Counted from the stretch's first letter, positions 22,535 through 34,060 are shown. The stretch: DNA of 64,000 nt from Meghimatium bilineatum (GCA_034231615.1 CM067311.1:11976660-12040659); one strand, 5' to 3'. Notes: generated by a model not told the origin, from the sequence alone. A program made the numbers and translations.

Positions 22535-23045
22535 TGATTAGTTGCATGTTCCGTTAATCAATTAGTTGCAATAGTTGCATGTTCCGTTAATCAATTAGTT
22601 GCAATAGCTGCATGGTCCGTTAATCAATTAGCTGCAATAGCTGCATGGTCCGTTAATCAATTAGTTGCAATAGTTGCATGGTCCGTTAATCAATTAGTTG
22701 CAATAGCTGCATGGTCCGTTAATCAATTAGCTGCAATAGTTGCATGGGCCGTTAATCAATTAGTTGCATGGTCCGTTAATAAATTAGTTGTAATAGTTGC
22801 ATGGTCCATTAATCAATTAGTTGCAATAGTTGCATGTTCCGTTAATCAATTAGTTGCAATAGCTGCATGGTCCGTTAATCAATTAGCTGCAATAGTTGCA
22901 TGGTCCCTTAATCAATTAGTTGCAATAGTTGCATGGTCCGTTAATCAATTAGTTGCAATAGTTGCATGGTCCGTTAATCAATTAGTTGCAATAGTTGCAT
23001 GGTCCATTAATCAATTAGTTGCAATAGTTGCATGGTCCGTTAATT
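22535..23045 (+). repeat. 33-bp tandem array
   Basis: About 15 copies of TTGCATGGTCCGTTAATCAA plus TTAGTTGCAATAG, with alternation of GTTGC and GCTGC. One unit (near 22750) is shortened. Confidence 0.95.
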
Positions 23046-23049
23046 GATT

Positions 23050-23600
23050 ATAAGGCGTACGTGTAATGTTTTTGTATATCTATCCATATACCATCAACAT
23101 AATACCGACATCCATCGTAAATAGTTTCGACTTTACTCGGGTTAAACGTTTACGGATTCGTAAATTACATCAAAACATTTTGTCATTTATTTACCCGTCA
23201 CTTCCCATTTCATCAAGTGTCAAAAATACAAGGATCCCCTGATTGAGTCAACATTCCATTAACTGAACAGAAAAATAAAAGACTACATTATCTATTTCAA
23301 ATTCCAACACATGCTCACAGGATGAATGTGAAATTATCGCCCACAACAAGACAGCAGATAACACTTAGGAAACAAAAATAGGAGGGAGGGAATTACCGAA
23401 AAAAACATGTTTTTGTTTGTTTCATAGTTTGCTTGTTTTTTTAGCGCAATCTTTCATTTCATGTTATGTATTTTAAAAATATTAATTTAATTGTATCATT
23501 GTTGATAACAGCTTTTCATGTACAACCCCTCCCCTTCCTCAACGACTCTCAATATTTCTTAGAAGCCCTATATCGCATCTAGTATGTTGATGTAATGTAT
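23050..23600. other. No feature recognised
   Basis: AT-rich sequence with no supported gene or repeat. Confidence 0.4.
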
Positions 23601-23604
23601 GGAC

Positions 23605-23960
23605 ATCCATTTACCAGAACAGGACATCCGCTTACCAGAACAGGACATCCGCTTACCAGAACAGGACATCCACTTACCAGAGCAGGACATCGAATTACCA
23701 GAGCAGGACATCCACTTACCAGAACAGGACATCAAATTACCAGAGCAGGACATCAAATTACCAGAGCAGGACATCAAATTACCAGAGCAGGACATCAAAT
23801 TACCAGAACAGGACATCCACTTACCAGAACAGGACATTCACTTACCAGAACAGGACAACCACTTACCAGAGCAGGACATCCATTTACCAGAACAGGACAT
23901 CCACTTACTAGAACAGGACATCCACTTACTAGAACAGGACATCCACTTACTAGAACAGGA
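23605..23960 (+). repeat. 21-bp tandem array
   Basis: About 17 copies of CAGGACATCCACTTACCAGA plus A, with variant blocks (ATCAAATTACCAGAGCAGG) clustered at 23725-23805. The period is divisible by three, so all frames are open; the reading frames are artefacts. Confidence 0.96.
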
Positions 23961-24028
23961 GAGCGTAGAACGATGAAATAAAAATACTGTAAAGCAATCA
24001 CCGGTCAGACTAACCTAACCACTGACCC

Positions 24029-24315
24029 TCTTCTTCTTCTGCCTTCGTTCTCAAACTCCTGCAGATTACCAGGATGTAGTCCGGAGAATGGAATGACCTG
24101 TGTCATGGTATACATCATTGCGGCGATATCTGTGCCTTTCTACCTGACACATCCCAGTTCATCATGGCTTTGGGGTATTTTGATCCAATATGGGGTGGAA
24201 CAGTCAACTGAACCCCCCATAACCTCCTTAGTCGCCTCTGACGACATACATGGAAGTAAAATATATTCTTCTATTCTTTGCCAGCCTATCGGACACCGAC
24301 AACATACCGGCGGCG
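24029..24315 (-). mobile_element. SINE-A copy, full length
   Basis: Minus strand ends GAGAACGAAGGCAGAAGAAG. The 5' end region is moderately diverged. Confidence 0.82.
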
Positions 24316-24454
24316 ACTAACCTGATCAATGTAGTCAAACGATTTCAATATCAGTCTACCGATTATCTGATTTAATCATTACGATTAATCCATTAATCTT
24401 AATATATAGACATATGTCTTAAAATCTGCATGTCTACCCATATATCACTAAGTC

Positions 24455-24690
24455 AGCGTGCCGCTAATTCTTCTTCTTAATTTAGCGTATCCTTGTGTAA
24501 GACCCATCAACCCAGCAACGTTTGGCTGTAGTGATTTTCTAGGCAAGATAAGTTCAGTAGTTTTGCAATAGTTTTCTGAACGGTCCGGATGCACAATTGC
24601 CTGTGGTGATATTCGAATCCGGTACCTTAACCGCCACAGACACGATCTGTACCACGCCGCCACATAGTCGGACACTGTTAATTAACATAT
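24455..24690 (-). mobile_element. tRNA-derived SINE, family T3
   Basis: Minus strand: CCGACTATGTGGCGGCGTGG holds the A-box TGGCGGCGTGG, then CCGGATTCGAATATCACCAC a B-box. Body ACTACTGAACTTATCTTGCC, TAGAAAATCACTACAGCC, then GTTGCTGGGTTGATGG. Two other copies: 37140-37345 (-) and 40135-40240 (-). Tail near AAGAAGAAG. Confidence 0.82.
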
Positions 24691-25007
24691 CTTCTCTGTC
24701 GTTGGAAAAAACACTCAAATCTTTACTATCATCCTATGATCATCTTTCTGACAATCATTTACCACATGATTTTCAGCCAACAGGCACATATTCCAGTGGT
24801 CCGGCATACCTTCACGTCTGTCTGTAAGAGGTCCACATACTGGTAAATCAGGAAGTACATGCTTATCTCTCAAATCTTCTTTTGTTGTCTTGACACACTC
24901 AGACGATTCCTTGTCAAGATTTGCTCCCAGGGACAACGTGATGAGTACCTGGTGATAGGATAGCCTACTTGTATTTGTGTGTTTACGCGTGACCGTCTGC
25001 ATTCAAA

Positions 25008-25060
25008 GACCTCTGCACAGAATTAATTATTGAAAATAACCACACAAAAACCCTTTATTT
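25008..25060 (+). mobile_element. Half of a palindromic MITE
   Basis: GACCTCTGCACAGAATTAAT then TATTGAAAATAA matches the left terminus of the MITE at 7896-8120. No matching right end was found nearby. Confidence 0.5.
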
Positions 25061-25362
25061 TCACATTTTCCCGTATAAAAACTGCATTTTCACAAGACAT
25101 TTTGTTGACTTTTTAACCAAAACAATAACCATTAAACTGCATTTTCACAAAGATGTAGAAAAAGATTTTGTGTTGACTTTTTTCCTCAGGAAAACCATTA
25201 AAGGATGGATAGGACTTATCCACTTTGTCGCTTGCTTCCTAGTTCTAAATCGCATGTTCCGATTTCCTAAGTTGAAGATATATTTATCCCCCCTTCTCAG
25301 AAACCCCTCTCCTCACTGATATATGGGCTTGGCTAAATTAAATAATTGTTAATAATAAAATA

Positions 25363-25762
25363 AACATCACGTACTATGAATGTAAGAATGATAAAAGCAG
25401 AAAATAAGAAAAAGTGGTACCACTTGCACCCAACTGCAGAACCAAATGACCCCTACATCAAATATCACGCAGGGAACGAACCATCATCTTCAGACTGCGA
25501 ACTGGTCACAACAGACTGAGAAATCAAATGTTCCGAAAGCTGAAGATTAGCGAGACAGACCTGTGCAGCTGTGGACGAAGTCCAGAGACTGCAGAACACA
25601 TTCTTCATGCCTGTCAACTCTACCCCGAAGAGAGGGAGAAAATATGACCTACTGAGACCTGATGGGTTCCACTGATGACCTGAAGCGAATCACAAAATTC
25701 ATTGAAGTTATTGGCGCCGTCACCTGATATTTGACTAAAGAACGATGAAGAAGAAGAAGAAT
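25363..25762 (+). pseudogene. RNase H-bearing LINE 3' end, family R-a, broken
   Basis: Matches 40500-40895 in DNA. Frames are broken: KAENKKKWYHLHPTAEPNDP, then a shift, then pieces of RLRTGHNRL and CAAVDEVQRLQNTFF. It ends GAACGATGAAGAAGAAGAAG, the family's GAA tail. Confidence 0.82.
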
Positions 25763-25844
25763 TAAACATCACCATCCACCTTTTACATTTAATCCCTGAA
25801 CTCAGAAAACCGTTGTCGCATTTATTATTGTTATTAATAGAACT

Positions 25845-25990
25845 ACACACGATTCATCATGCCTGTCAACTCTACCAAGAAGAGAGGGAGAAAATATGGC
25901 CTACTGAGACGGCACTACTTCCAGACTTGAGGGGTTGCATGGATGACCTGAAGCGAATCACACAATTCATTGAAGCTATTGGTGCTGTAA
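25845..25990 (+). pseudogene. RNase H LINE (R-a) final codons, seed of the 33-bp array
   Basis: Encodes HHACQLYQEEREKIWPTETA, LLPDLRGCMDDLKRITQFIE, AIGAVT and a stop, the intact last part of family R-a. 5' truncated. The stop and 3' UTR run straight into the 33-bp array. Confidence 0.85.
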
Positions 25991-27030
25991 CCTGATATCT
26001 GACTGAAGCTATTGGTGTTGTAACCTGATATCTGACTGAAGCTATTGGTACTGTAACCTGATATCTGACTGATGCTATTGGTGTTGTAACCTGATATCTG
26101 ACTGAAGCTATTGGTACTGTAACCTGATATCTGACTGATGCTATTGGTGTTGTAACCTGATATCTGACTGAAGCTATTGGTACTGTAACCTGATATCTGA
26201 CTGAAGCTATTGGTGTTGTAACCTGATATCTGACTGAAGCTATTGGTACTGTAACCTGATATCTGACTGATGCTATTGGTGTTGTAACCTGATATCTGAC
26301 TGAAGCTATTGGTACTGTAACCTGATATCTGACTGATGCTATTGGTGTTGTAACCTGATATCTGACTGAAGCTATTGGTACTGTAACCTGATATCTGACT
26401 GAAGCTATTGGTGTTGTAACCTGATATCTGACTGAAGCTATTGGTACTGTAACCTGATATCTGACTGATGCTATTGGTGTTGTAACCTGATATCTGACTG
26501 AAGCTATTGGTACTGTAACCTGATATCTGACTGAAGCTATTGGTGTTGTAACCTGATATCTGACTGAAGCTATTGGTGTTGTAACTTGATATCTGACTGA
26601 AGCTATTGGTACTGTAACCTGATATCTGACTTAAGCTATTGACGCTGTAACCTGATATCTGACTGAAGCTATTGGTACTGTAACCTGATATCTGACTGAA
26701 GCTATTGGTACTGTAACCTGATATCTGACTGAAGCTATTGGTGTTGTAACCTGATATCTGACTGAAGCTATTGGTACTGTAACCTGATATCTGACTTAAG
26801 CTATTGGTGTTGTAACCTGATATCTGACTGAAGCTATTGGTGTTGTAACCTGATATCTGACTGAAGCTATTGGTGTTGTAACCTGATATCTGACTGAAGC
26901 TATTGGTGTTGTAACCTGATATCTGACTGATGCTATTGGTGTTGTAACCTGATATCTGACTGAAGCTATTGGTACTGTAACCTGATATCTGACTTAAGCT
27001 ATTGACGCTGTAACCTGATATCTGACTGAA
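25970..27030 (+). repeat. 33-bp array expanded from a LINE 3' terminus
   Basis: About 32 copies of GAAGCTATTGGTGTTGTAAC plus CTGATATCTGACT. The unit equals the last codons (EAIGAVT), stop and first 3' UTR bases of LINE R-a. The array ends with GACTGAAGAACGATAAAGAA and the GAA tail, so the true LINE 3' end is kept. GTGTTG and GTACTG variants alternate in runs. The 381-residue minus-strand frame is an artefact of period 33. Confidence 0.95.
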
Positions 27031-27093
27031 GAACGATAAAGAAGAAGAAGAACTACACACATCAGAGATCTTATTACTTTTATGGGAGAGTAC

Positions 27094-27265
27094 CAGGGCC
27101 GGGTTTAGACATGATAAGAAACTAAGATATTTGAGATATGGGGCCCGTTATACTTCCTTTATATATAATATATGATAATTGTTCACTCGGATAATATTTT
27201 GGGGCCCCAAAAACCTGGGGTACCTAAGCTATAGCTTGTGTAGCTTATACGTAAATCCTGCATTG
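27094..27265. mobile_element. Non-autonomous hAT-like element
   Basis: 172 bp. Ends CAGGGCCGGGTTTA and (reverse complement) CAATGCAGGATTTA, 10 of 14 matching. Flanked by an 8-bp duplication, GAGAGTAC at 27086-27093 and GAGAGCAC at 27266-27273. An interior GGGGCCC palindromic patch is typical of these elements. Non-coding. Confidence 0.75.
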
Positions 27266-27269
27266 GAGA

Positions 27270-28200
27270 GCACGTATTTCTGCTATATCACCACATTCAG
27301 CCATACAAAAACAAAGACAGGCATACAGTTAGACAAATAGGTAGGTAGAAGTCCCGTAGATAAGGGGAGGAGGTTTGTGATGTTTAACCCACTCCCACCC
27401 CCACCCCAGCAGCTCTAATATGACATTTAATACTAGGAACCTAGCCGAAAAGGTCTGTGAAAACCCCTCCCTTTGCATTTTTTTTACACAAAGATCTGCA
27501 AATTTCTCGTTATTTTGTGAACTTTACACACAGAAATGGACAGATGGCTTTTTTTTGTAAGTAAAACCCCCTCCTTAAGGTAATCATATCTACGGTCCTG
27601 GCAGGTAGATATTCAGGTATGCAGGTAAGTAAGTAATAGGACAGGTAGGTAGGTATGCATTATATATGGAGTTATATAAGTAAGCAGACATGTAGGTTGG
27701 TAGATACATATTTGTCTCGTCTATTACCACCTGCATTTTCTTTTTTTTCTCTGTATATGACATTTTCTCTATCTCTATTTATCTACCTGTCGTCATATTA
27801 CACCCCCTCCCCCTTCCCCCCCCCCCGACTACCGCAAAAGGGCTCTCACTTCAATCGTCAATTGTCTTATATGGGAACGCATTCCCAAGAGAAATTAATG
27901 TTCCCATCAATTTTTGTTCCTTAACTGAATTCTTCCTCACATGTTCTTCCTGAAACGTTTTCGTCGCATTCCACGTCCCTCTCTCCATCTTACTCTGTAC
28001 ACAATCATTTCAAAGTTCTGTTGTCTCTTCCCTGGAGAAATTAAACTTATCACTTCCTCACTGTCGTTCCTTGTTTGAAATTTTCATTCAAGGAGGCCCT
28101 TCAAACTCTCTGTCAAACCCTACTTTATTTTTCTATCTTTACAGCTGACACTTCCAGGACATCGTTCTATTGTTTAGTGGCCCCTTAAATAACATATTCA
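27270..28200. other. No gene recognised
   Basis: Pyrimidine-rich patches and a GTAGATAAGGGGAGGAGG motif (27355-27372) that also occurs near 3890 and 18600, perhaps a worn dispersed repeat. GGTAGGTAGG-type low complexity at 27335-27700. Confidence 0.4.
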
Positions 28201-28211
28201 TCTAAAATCTT

Positions 28212-28632
28212 AAACATCTATTTTATATTAATGTATGGCTCAGAAACATGGACAATTAATAAACAATTACAAGACAGAATTGATGCCTTTGAGATGTGGA
28301 TATATAGAAGAATAGGGAGAATATCATGGAAAGAGAAGAAAACAAAGTTCTAAAAACACTTAATAGGAAGAAAGAGTTATTAAGAGAAATACAGATCAGG
28401 CATATAAAATATTTTTGACTCATTAAAAGACATGACACCCTATTGAAGACCTTACTTGAGGGCAAAGTCGAAGGGAATCGAGCAAGAGGTAGGCAGAGAT
28501 ATAAGTGGGAGAGTAACATCACACGATGGACATGTTACAGTCTAGCAGAGTGCACCACCAAAGCAAGAGACAGGGGATGTTGGAGATACGTTGCAGCCAA
28601 CCTTCGTTGCGGAGACGGCACTTGATGATGAT
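28212..28632 (+). pseudogene. LINE L1-family 3' fragment
   Basis: From LMYGSETWTINKQLQDRIDA through MWIYRRIGRISWKEKKTK, then LRRKELLREI (shifted) and KTLLEGKVEGNRARGRQRYK to RCGDGT and a GATGATGATGA tail. Two or more frameshifts. Confidence 0.88.
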
Positions 28633-28639
28633 GAATGAC

Positions 28640-29240
28640 TCTTTTTGTCAGGATGTATATTATGAACTCACAAATTCCTATCTCATTTTTAAAGTGAAGA
28701 CCAGCCTGGCGACATGTTAGTTTCTCATCCTAAGTTTAGGGATTCCTGTGTAGTGGGTGAAGAAGAAGAAGATAATATCTTGATAGTGGAATGTCTAGTG
28801 ATTGTACATGTTCTTGTGTCCTTGCAAGTGCTTTAGTTTGTTTGTATTACGAGATTACAAGTCAGATTTAAAGACCTTTGTAATGTCGGAAGCATAGTTA
28901 CCACTAAACATTAATTTTTAAAATCGATTCTTCGAAAATAAACCAAACTCCCCAGCGCTTGTCGAAAGTGTATAGATTTTGGGAAAGAAGACCGGGAGTG
29001 GCATCGATGGTTGGAATTCTAGATGTGACAGCAACATTCTTAGTGTGGAAGCACGCGAAGAAACGAAGAGGATGAACTCACTGCGAATTCCTTGAGATTC
29101 TCTTTTATTCCGCCCACTCTGGTCGGTACTGGTCGCGTGCTATGTTCTTTTTGTGATACAGTTTTTTCCTTGGGGGTGTGGGGGGGGGGAAGAGAATGTC
29201 GAAATGTCGATTACGTGTATGTAGGTGTGTTTTCCTGTGT
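28640..29240. other. No gene recognised
   Basis: No motif-bearing frame. A TGGGGGTGTGGGGGGGGGA run lies near 29174-29192. Confidence 0.4.
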
Positions 29241-29246
29241 AATCCT

Positions 29247-29401
29247 TCTTCTTCATCGTTCATTCTCAAACTCCTGCTGGATCTCCCTTGTAGCAAGACC
29301 ATTGTCCTACTAGATTTCTAGCAGGATGTAGTCCAGAGATTGGAAATGCGTTGTGCCGCCCTTTATTTGCGCCAATGTCCCGACACATAAGTCTTCGGCG
29401 G
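29247..29401 (-). mobile_element. SINE-B copy
   Basis: Minus strand from CCGCCGAAGACTTATGTGTC to GAGAATGAACGATGAAGAAG. Confidence 0.82.
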
Positions 29402-29545
29402 GGTGTGATTCTAATATTATAATAGTTTTCAAAACTTCATAATCCTGTGTTGTCATTTTCTATTATCAAATAACAGGTGTGCTGCAAGTCAGCTTGTTAC
29501 GGTATTTTTTTACTACAAGAAATTTGTCTTCATTGGTATCCATTT

Positions 29546-30170
29546 ATAGCAGTGAATCCCAAACTGTTGCGACCCGTAGAACACGTGCCGATTTTTTTGG
29601 GTTTCCCAATGCCTGCTCAATACGGAATTTTCCTGAACATATTTAATGCTAGCACGGTGATGCTCACTGGAATCGGGGATTTTATTTTTTTATAGAGTGG
29701 ACAATTGTAAAAAGACAGAAGAACATATACACTTTTTATTAATATTTTTATTGAATAAAGTACAAAATTGTGTACCTCGAAATGTTTTTTTCTGCTGACG
29801 TTGACCCCCTGCTGGTCAAAATCAACCTTTAGGGGTTCATATGGACAACTTGTTACGAACAATTAACTTCCAGGGAGGCTGGCTTCTGAACACCATATTA
29901 AAGAAAAAGGTAGTTTTTTCGGTCACATTAGGAGACACGACGGCATGGAGAGTGTTACTGAGGGGATGATAGAAGGCAATAGGGATAAAGGCCGCCCAAA
30001 ACGCCGTTGGACAAAAAACATTCAAGAATGCCTGCGCATGTCGCTAGAAGAGGCAGGACAACTTGCTCAAGACCTGGGAAAGTTCAAGAAATGCATAGGA
30101 AAGACTACGTTCTGGAAAGAATATATCACCTGATGATGATGATGGACAACTTTGGGAACCTATGATTAAT
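29546..30170. mobile_element. hAT-like MITE interrupted by a LINE
   Basis: Left end CAGTGAATCCCAAACTGTTG and right end (reverse complement) TAGGTTCCCAAAGTTGTC are inverted-repeat termini of the common CAGTGGTTCCCAA type. The interior is non-coding. A LINE piece sits inside at 29852-30141. Confidence 0.6.
29852..30141 (+). mobile_element. LINE 3' fragment nested in the MITE
   Basis: Encodes FGHIRRHDGMESVTEGMIEG, NRDKGRPKRRWTKNIQECLR and MSLEEAGQLAQDLGKFKKCI up to YIT, a stop and a GATGATG tail. Flanked by ATGGACAACTT at 29841-29851 and 30142-30152, an 11-bp target duplication. Confidence 0.85.
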
Positions 30171-30228
30171 ATACGTTTATAACAAGAGTATACTTTGTGT
30201 TAACTTTATCAATATATACTTTATCATT

Positions 30229-30813
30229 ATACTTTATCAATATCTTGGACACATAGTCACAAATGATGGCAGATGTGAAACAGAAGTTAAAAGGAGAATA
30301 GGAATGGCTAAAAGTACCTTCAATGGCATGAGGAAATTATTAATATCTAAACAAATTACAAACAAGTTAAAAATGAGAATTATAAAATGCTACATCTATT
30401 CATATTAATGTATGGCTCAGAAACATGGACACTAAATAAACAATTAGAAGACAAAATTGATGCCTTTGAGATGTGGGTATATAGAAGAATAGGGAGAACA
30501 TCATGGACAGAGAAGAAAACAAATAAAGAGGTGCTAAAGACACTTAATATGAAGAAAGAACTACTAAGAGAAATAAAGATCAGGCAAATAAAATACTTTG
30601 GACACATTAAAAGACATGACACCCTATTGAAGACCTTACTTGAGGGTAAAGTCAAAGGGAAGCGAGCAAGATGTAGGCAGAGATACACGTGGGAGAGTAA
30701 CATTACACGATGGACAGGTTACAGTCTAGCAGAGTGCACCACCAAGACAAGAGATGTTGGAGATACGTTGCAGCCAACCTTCGTTGCGGAGACGGCACTT
30801 GATGATGATGATA
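30229..30813 (+). pseudogene. LINE L1-family 3' half
   Basis: From YQYLGHIVTNDGRCETEVKR and RIGMAKSTFNGMRKLLISKQ through MYGSETWTLNKQLEDKIDAF to KGKRARCRQRYTWESNITRW, ending with a GATGATGATGA tail. One frameshift near 30400 and a 13-base deletion near 30755 (TTKTRDVGDTL). Otherwise quite fresh. Confidence 0.9.
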
Positions 30814-30856
30814 ACAAGAGTTCCTTTTGAACAATACCTTTCAACATCTCCAGTTA

Positions 30857-31149
30857 ATTTCTTCTTCTTCTTCTGTGTTTGCTCTGATAACTTTTTCAGA
30901 TTAGAAAGATGTACAATATAGGACGTAATACGATGTGTCATGAGTTATAGCTTGGCTACAATATTGGTGCCTTTCGACCTAACACATTCAACTTCAGCAT
31001 GACTTCTAAGTAACTTGGAGCTCATCAAATGCAACAGTTCAAATGCCACTTCACTGCCACATTTCCTTAGCCTCTTCATACGATATATATGGAAAGTAAC
31101 AGTGTTGCTCTTTTGTTGCTCCCCTTTCTGACCCGACAACACACGGGCG
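30857..31149 (-). mobile_element. SINE-A copy
   Basis: Full length but diverged. Minus strand from GACGCCCGTGTGTTGTCGGG to the tail AAACACAGAAGAAGAAGAAG. Confidence 0.78.
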
Positions 31150-31178
31150 TCTAGTTTGTTTACTCTTTAATGTATATT

Positions 31179-31335
31179 CTTCTTCTTCTCTAAACTTTCA
31201 TTCTCAAATTTCCGCTGGATCTCTCTTATAGCAAACATTGGTTCTACTAGATTTCCAGCAGAATGTAGTCCAATGAAATGCGTTGTTGTCACCGTTTTAT
31301 TTGCGCCAATGGCCCGACACATCTGTTTTTCCTGC
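31179..31335 (-). mobile_element. SINE-B copy, diverged
   Basis: TTCTTCTTCTCTAAACTTTC to GGCCCGACACATCTGTTTTT on the plus strand, that is, a minus-strand element with a GAA tail. Confidence 0.75.
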
Positions 31336-31339
31336 GGAT

Positions 31340-31850
31340 TTTCATGTATGTTATTGTATATAACACATTTTCATTATTACATATATATATATATATATTG
31401 TCGGTTCGGACCAATTTGTTATAATTTTTAAAGGGATTTCATTCTATTATATCTGTAGGTGTCAACTCAGGAGATATCTCCCTAGCGTGTGTGTTATCTC
31501 ACCTTATATTGCATTTCGTTGTGCAAAGCTTTCAGACTCTTCTGCATAATTTATGTTTCCATCAAGTTTGTACCTCTACAATCACTACTGCCAAAAAATG
31601 TTCCGTTGTTGTATTGCAACGTCCTAAATAGGATAAGCTACTTTTTCTCGGATAAAAATCAAGTTTGAACACTTTGTAACTTTTTTCAAATATGTGCTAG
31701 CGTTAGTTATCCATGATGTGTTGCAAGGAAATGGGTCCACCGAATCACAAGTTCTTACCAACTCACTCGGGGTTTTTCCTTAGTAAAAAAGTAAAACGTA
31801 AAGTAACCCATAGCATTTATTAATACCGTAGGGGTGTGAGATGTTAGTGA
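31340..31850. other. No gene recognised
   Basis: Contains a (TA)n tract at 31380-31398. No other feature supported. Confidence 0.4.
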
Positions 31851-32066
31851 TCTCACATTTCAGAGGGTCTGCAGATGAGGGTGTTAGCCATCTCCTCTCC
31901 CTCGCAGTCTTTACTTCCCGGATTAATCCGGTACCCATTTAAGGCTGGGTCGACCCGGGAGCCGTTGCGATCTGAAAAAAAATTCCGCCTCAACTGGGGA
32001 ATACACCCAGCACCACTCATATGCGAAGCCAGTGCACTAACCACTGCGCTACGCAGCAGAAACGGT
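31850..32066 (-). mobile_element. tRNA-derived SINE, family T4
   Basis: Minus strand: GCGTAGCGCAGTGGTTAGTG holds the A-box TAGCGCAGTGG, then GCTTCGCATATGAGTGGTGC. The body holds CTCCCGGGTCGACCCAGCC and TTAAATGGGTACCGG, a block common in animal tRNA-SINEs. The B-box is decayed. Confidence 0.75.
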
Positions 32067-32361
32067 AAAACCCGTTCACCGTCCAAACAAATTAAATCTG
32101 CAATATCTCGTTTTCAATGACCATCAGCGTTATAATGGAATAGCTTTTCTGGCTAAACACATAGATCATTCATCTCCACAAACGTCTATTCTGAGTACAG
32201 ACCGGCAGCGCTGATATTGACAGTTTTTTCATTACACTGTAGTTAACTGTCAATTTTGTCGCTTTAGTTCTGTTTCTAGTCTCATGGGTTATTTTTTTGT
32301 CTTATATTTTCTTGACGGGTCTAAAGAAAATTATAACGTTCTTGAGATTCTAATCTCTTCT

Positions 32362-32545
32362 TTCTTCTTCTTCTTCTTCTTCTGCTTCGTATGCGGTGGC
32401 TGTTAAACTCTTTCTGATTAAGAGGATAAAACCCGAAGAATGGAATGTTCTGTGTCATGATTTACTGATTGATTGAAATATTTGCACCAATCATCCAGAA
32501 AATCCGACTTTAGCATGGCAGAATCACCATGACGTCTTATATTAT
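32362..32545 (-). mobile_element. SINE-A copy, 5' truncated
   Basis: GAA tail at the left (TTCTTCTTCTTCTTCTGCTT). The similarity fades after the CCGACTTTAGCATGG block. Confidence 0.7.
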
Positions 32546-32590
32546 CTGACAGTCAACTCAGTTAAACATCATTAATGGCCTTCTACAATG

Positions 32591-32760
32591 CGCATAAGAG
32601 GTCGTATAAGAGGTCGTATAAGAGGTCGTATAAGAGGTCGTATAAGAGGTCGTATAAGAGGTCGTATAAGAGGTCGTATAAGAGGTCGTATAAGAGGTCG
32701 TATAAGAGGTCGCATAAGCGGTCGTATAAGAGATCGTATAAGAGATCGTATAAGAGGTCA
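32591..32760 (+). repeat. 12-bp tandem array
   Basis: About 14 copies of AGGTCGTATAAG. Frames read KRSY, IRGR or their complements and are artefacts. Confidence 0.97.
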
Positions 32761-32809
32761 CGTGTTGGTGAGATTCGATTTTCAGAGTACCCTCGTTGGT
32801 TCTATTAGT

Positions 32810-33050
32810 AGTCATCTATTTCTCTGTATTCTAATGTAAAGTTACATCTCTGTATTCTAATGTAAAACCATATCTCTGTATTCTAATGTAAAGTTACATC
32901 TGTATTCTAATGTAAAACCATATCTCTGTATTCTAATGTAAAACCATATCTCTGTATTCTAATGTAAAGTTACATCTCTATATTCTAATGTAAAACCATA
33001 TCTCTGTATTCTAATGTAAAACCATATCTCTGTATTCTAATGTAAAGTGT
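32810..33050 (+). repeat. 26-bp tandem array
   Basis: CTCTGTATTCTAATGTAAAA plus CCATAT, about nine units. Further copies reappear at 33450-33545 beyond a LINE piece. Confidence 0.9.
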
Positions 33051-33159
33051 TTATAAAAGGGACAATTAGCTAAGAGAAGATCTTGCAGGTTTTCAACAAA
33101 ACAGGTCAAGCAGTGACCGTATAGCAAACCTTGTGTATAATAAAATAATAGAACAAAAC

Positions 33160-33290
33160 TTAGGCTAGAATTTATAGTCTATAATATTATAACAAAACTT
33201 AGGCTAGAATTTATAGTCTATAATATTAGAACAAAACTTAGACTATAATTTATAGTCTATAATATTAGAACAAAACTTAGGCTAGAATTT
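33160..33290 (+). repeat. About 40-bp tandem array
   Basis: Three to four copies of AACAAAACTTAGGCTAGAAT plus TTATAGTCTATAATATTAG. Confidence 0.88.
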
Positions 33291-33294
33291 ATAA

Positions 33295-34060
33295 CTATAT
33301 GTTGATTTTCTGGACTACAAAAAGGTATTTGATAGCTTAGAGATAACGATTCTATGTACATTATTATATTAGAGTATTGTGGAATTCCAATCAAGTTTAC
33401 GAACCTTATAGAAGAAATAACATTGGATTTACGTTTATATTTCTTCATGAAGTATTCTAATATAAAGCCACATTTATGTATTCTAATGTAAAATCACGTT
33501 TCTGTATTCTAATGTAAACCCACATTTCTGTATTTTAATATAAAGCCTTTGAGAAAAGAATCTATTGAAAGGATGTCTCTTCCCATAATGTCTCTTTTTG
33601 CTAGATATAGACTGGATTATGGAATCAATAATAGCGACTAATCGATATTGGACATTGCGTAACAATGAGAGGAATTGTATTTTGCGGACGATCTTGCATT
33701 GCTGTCGCTAAACTACGCTCAAGTAAAAGAAAAGACGAATAATTTAAATATGAAGTTACAACATATATACTTCAATATATACAGGGAAAAAAATACAAAA
33801 AGTTATGAGAATAAATACAACGAATGGCAACTAGATTACTATAGGTAAAACACACATGCAGAAGTTGGATTCGTACGTATACCTTGACAGTATCATTGAC
33901 AGAGGGAAGAGTAGACGAAGGGTGTCAGGATAACAATGTAGAAAGCAAGAAGATACAGTATTGCATTAGGCAATATATCGAAATCAAAAGAAATGATATC
34001 AAATACAAAACTAACAATATTAAACTCAACTAAGCTCAGCGCTCACGTCAGTAGTTGGAT
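33295..34060 (+). pseudogene. LINE reverse transcriptase in two pieces, family L4
   Basis: 33298-33430 reads VDFLDYKKVFDS and, after shifts, RVLWNSNQVYEPYRR, the part around the first catalytic aspartate. 33655-34055 reads LEELYFADDLALLS (the FADD active site), then broken pieces including EVGFVRIP and KARRYSIALGNISKSKEMIS, then NTKLTILNST. The two pieces are separated by copies of the 26-bp array. Dead. Confidence 0.75.

Noticed and set aside
22535-23045. Regular repeats as a possible CRISPR array
   Set aside because: The units are head to tail without unique spacers, and the rest of the window is eukaryotic.
25915-27060. 381-residue minus-strand frame with SQISGYNTNSF repeats
   Set aside because: Antisense of a 33-bp array derived from a LINE 3' end. 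Period divisible by three and lack of stops explain it.
31378-31400. TATA-box cluster as a promoter
   Set aside because: Simple (TA)n tract with no gene downstream.
32575-32839. Basic KRSYKRSY / IRGRIRGR frames that might pass for a protamine or RNA-binding peptide
   Set aside because: Pure 12-bp array. All frames on both strands are open, and there is no flanking non-repeat protein sequence.
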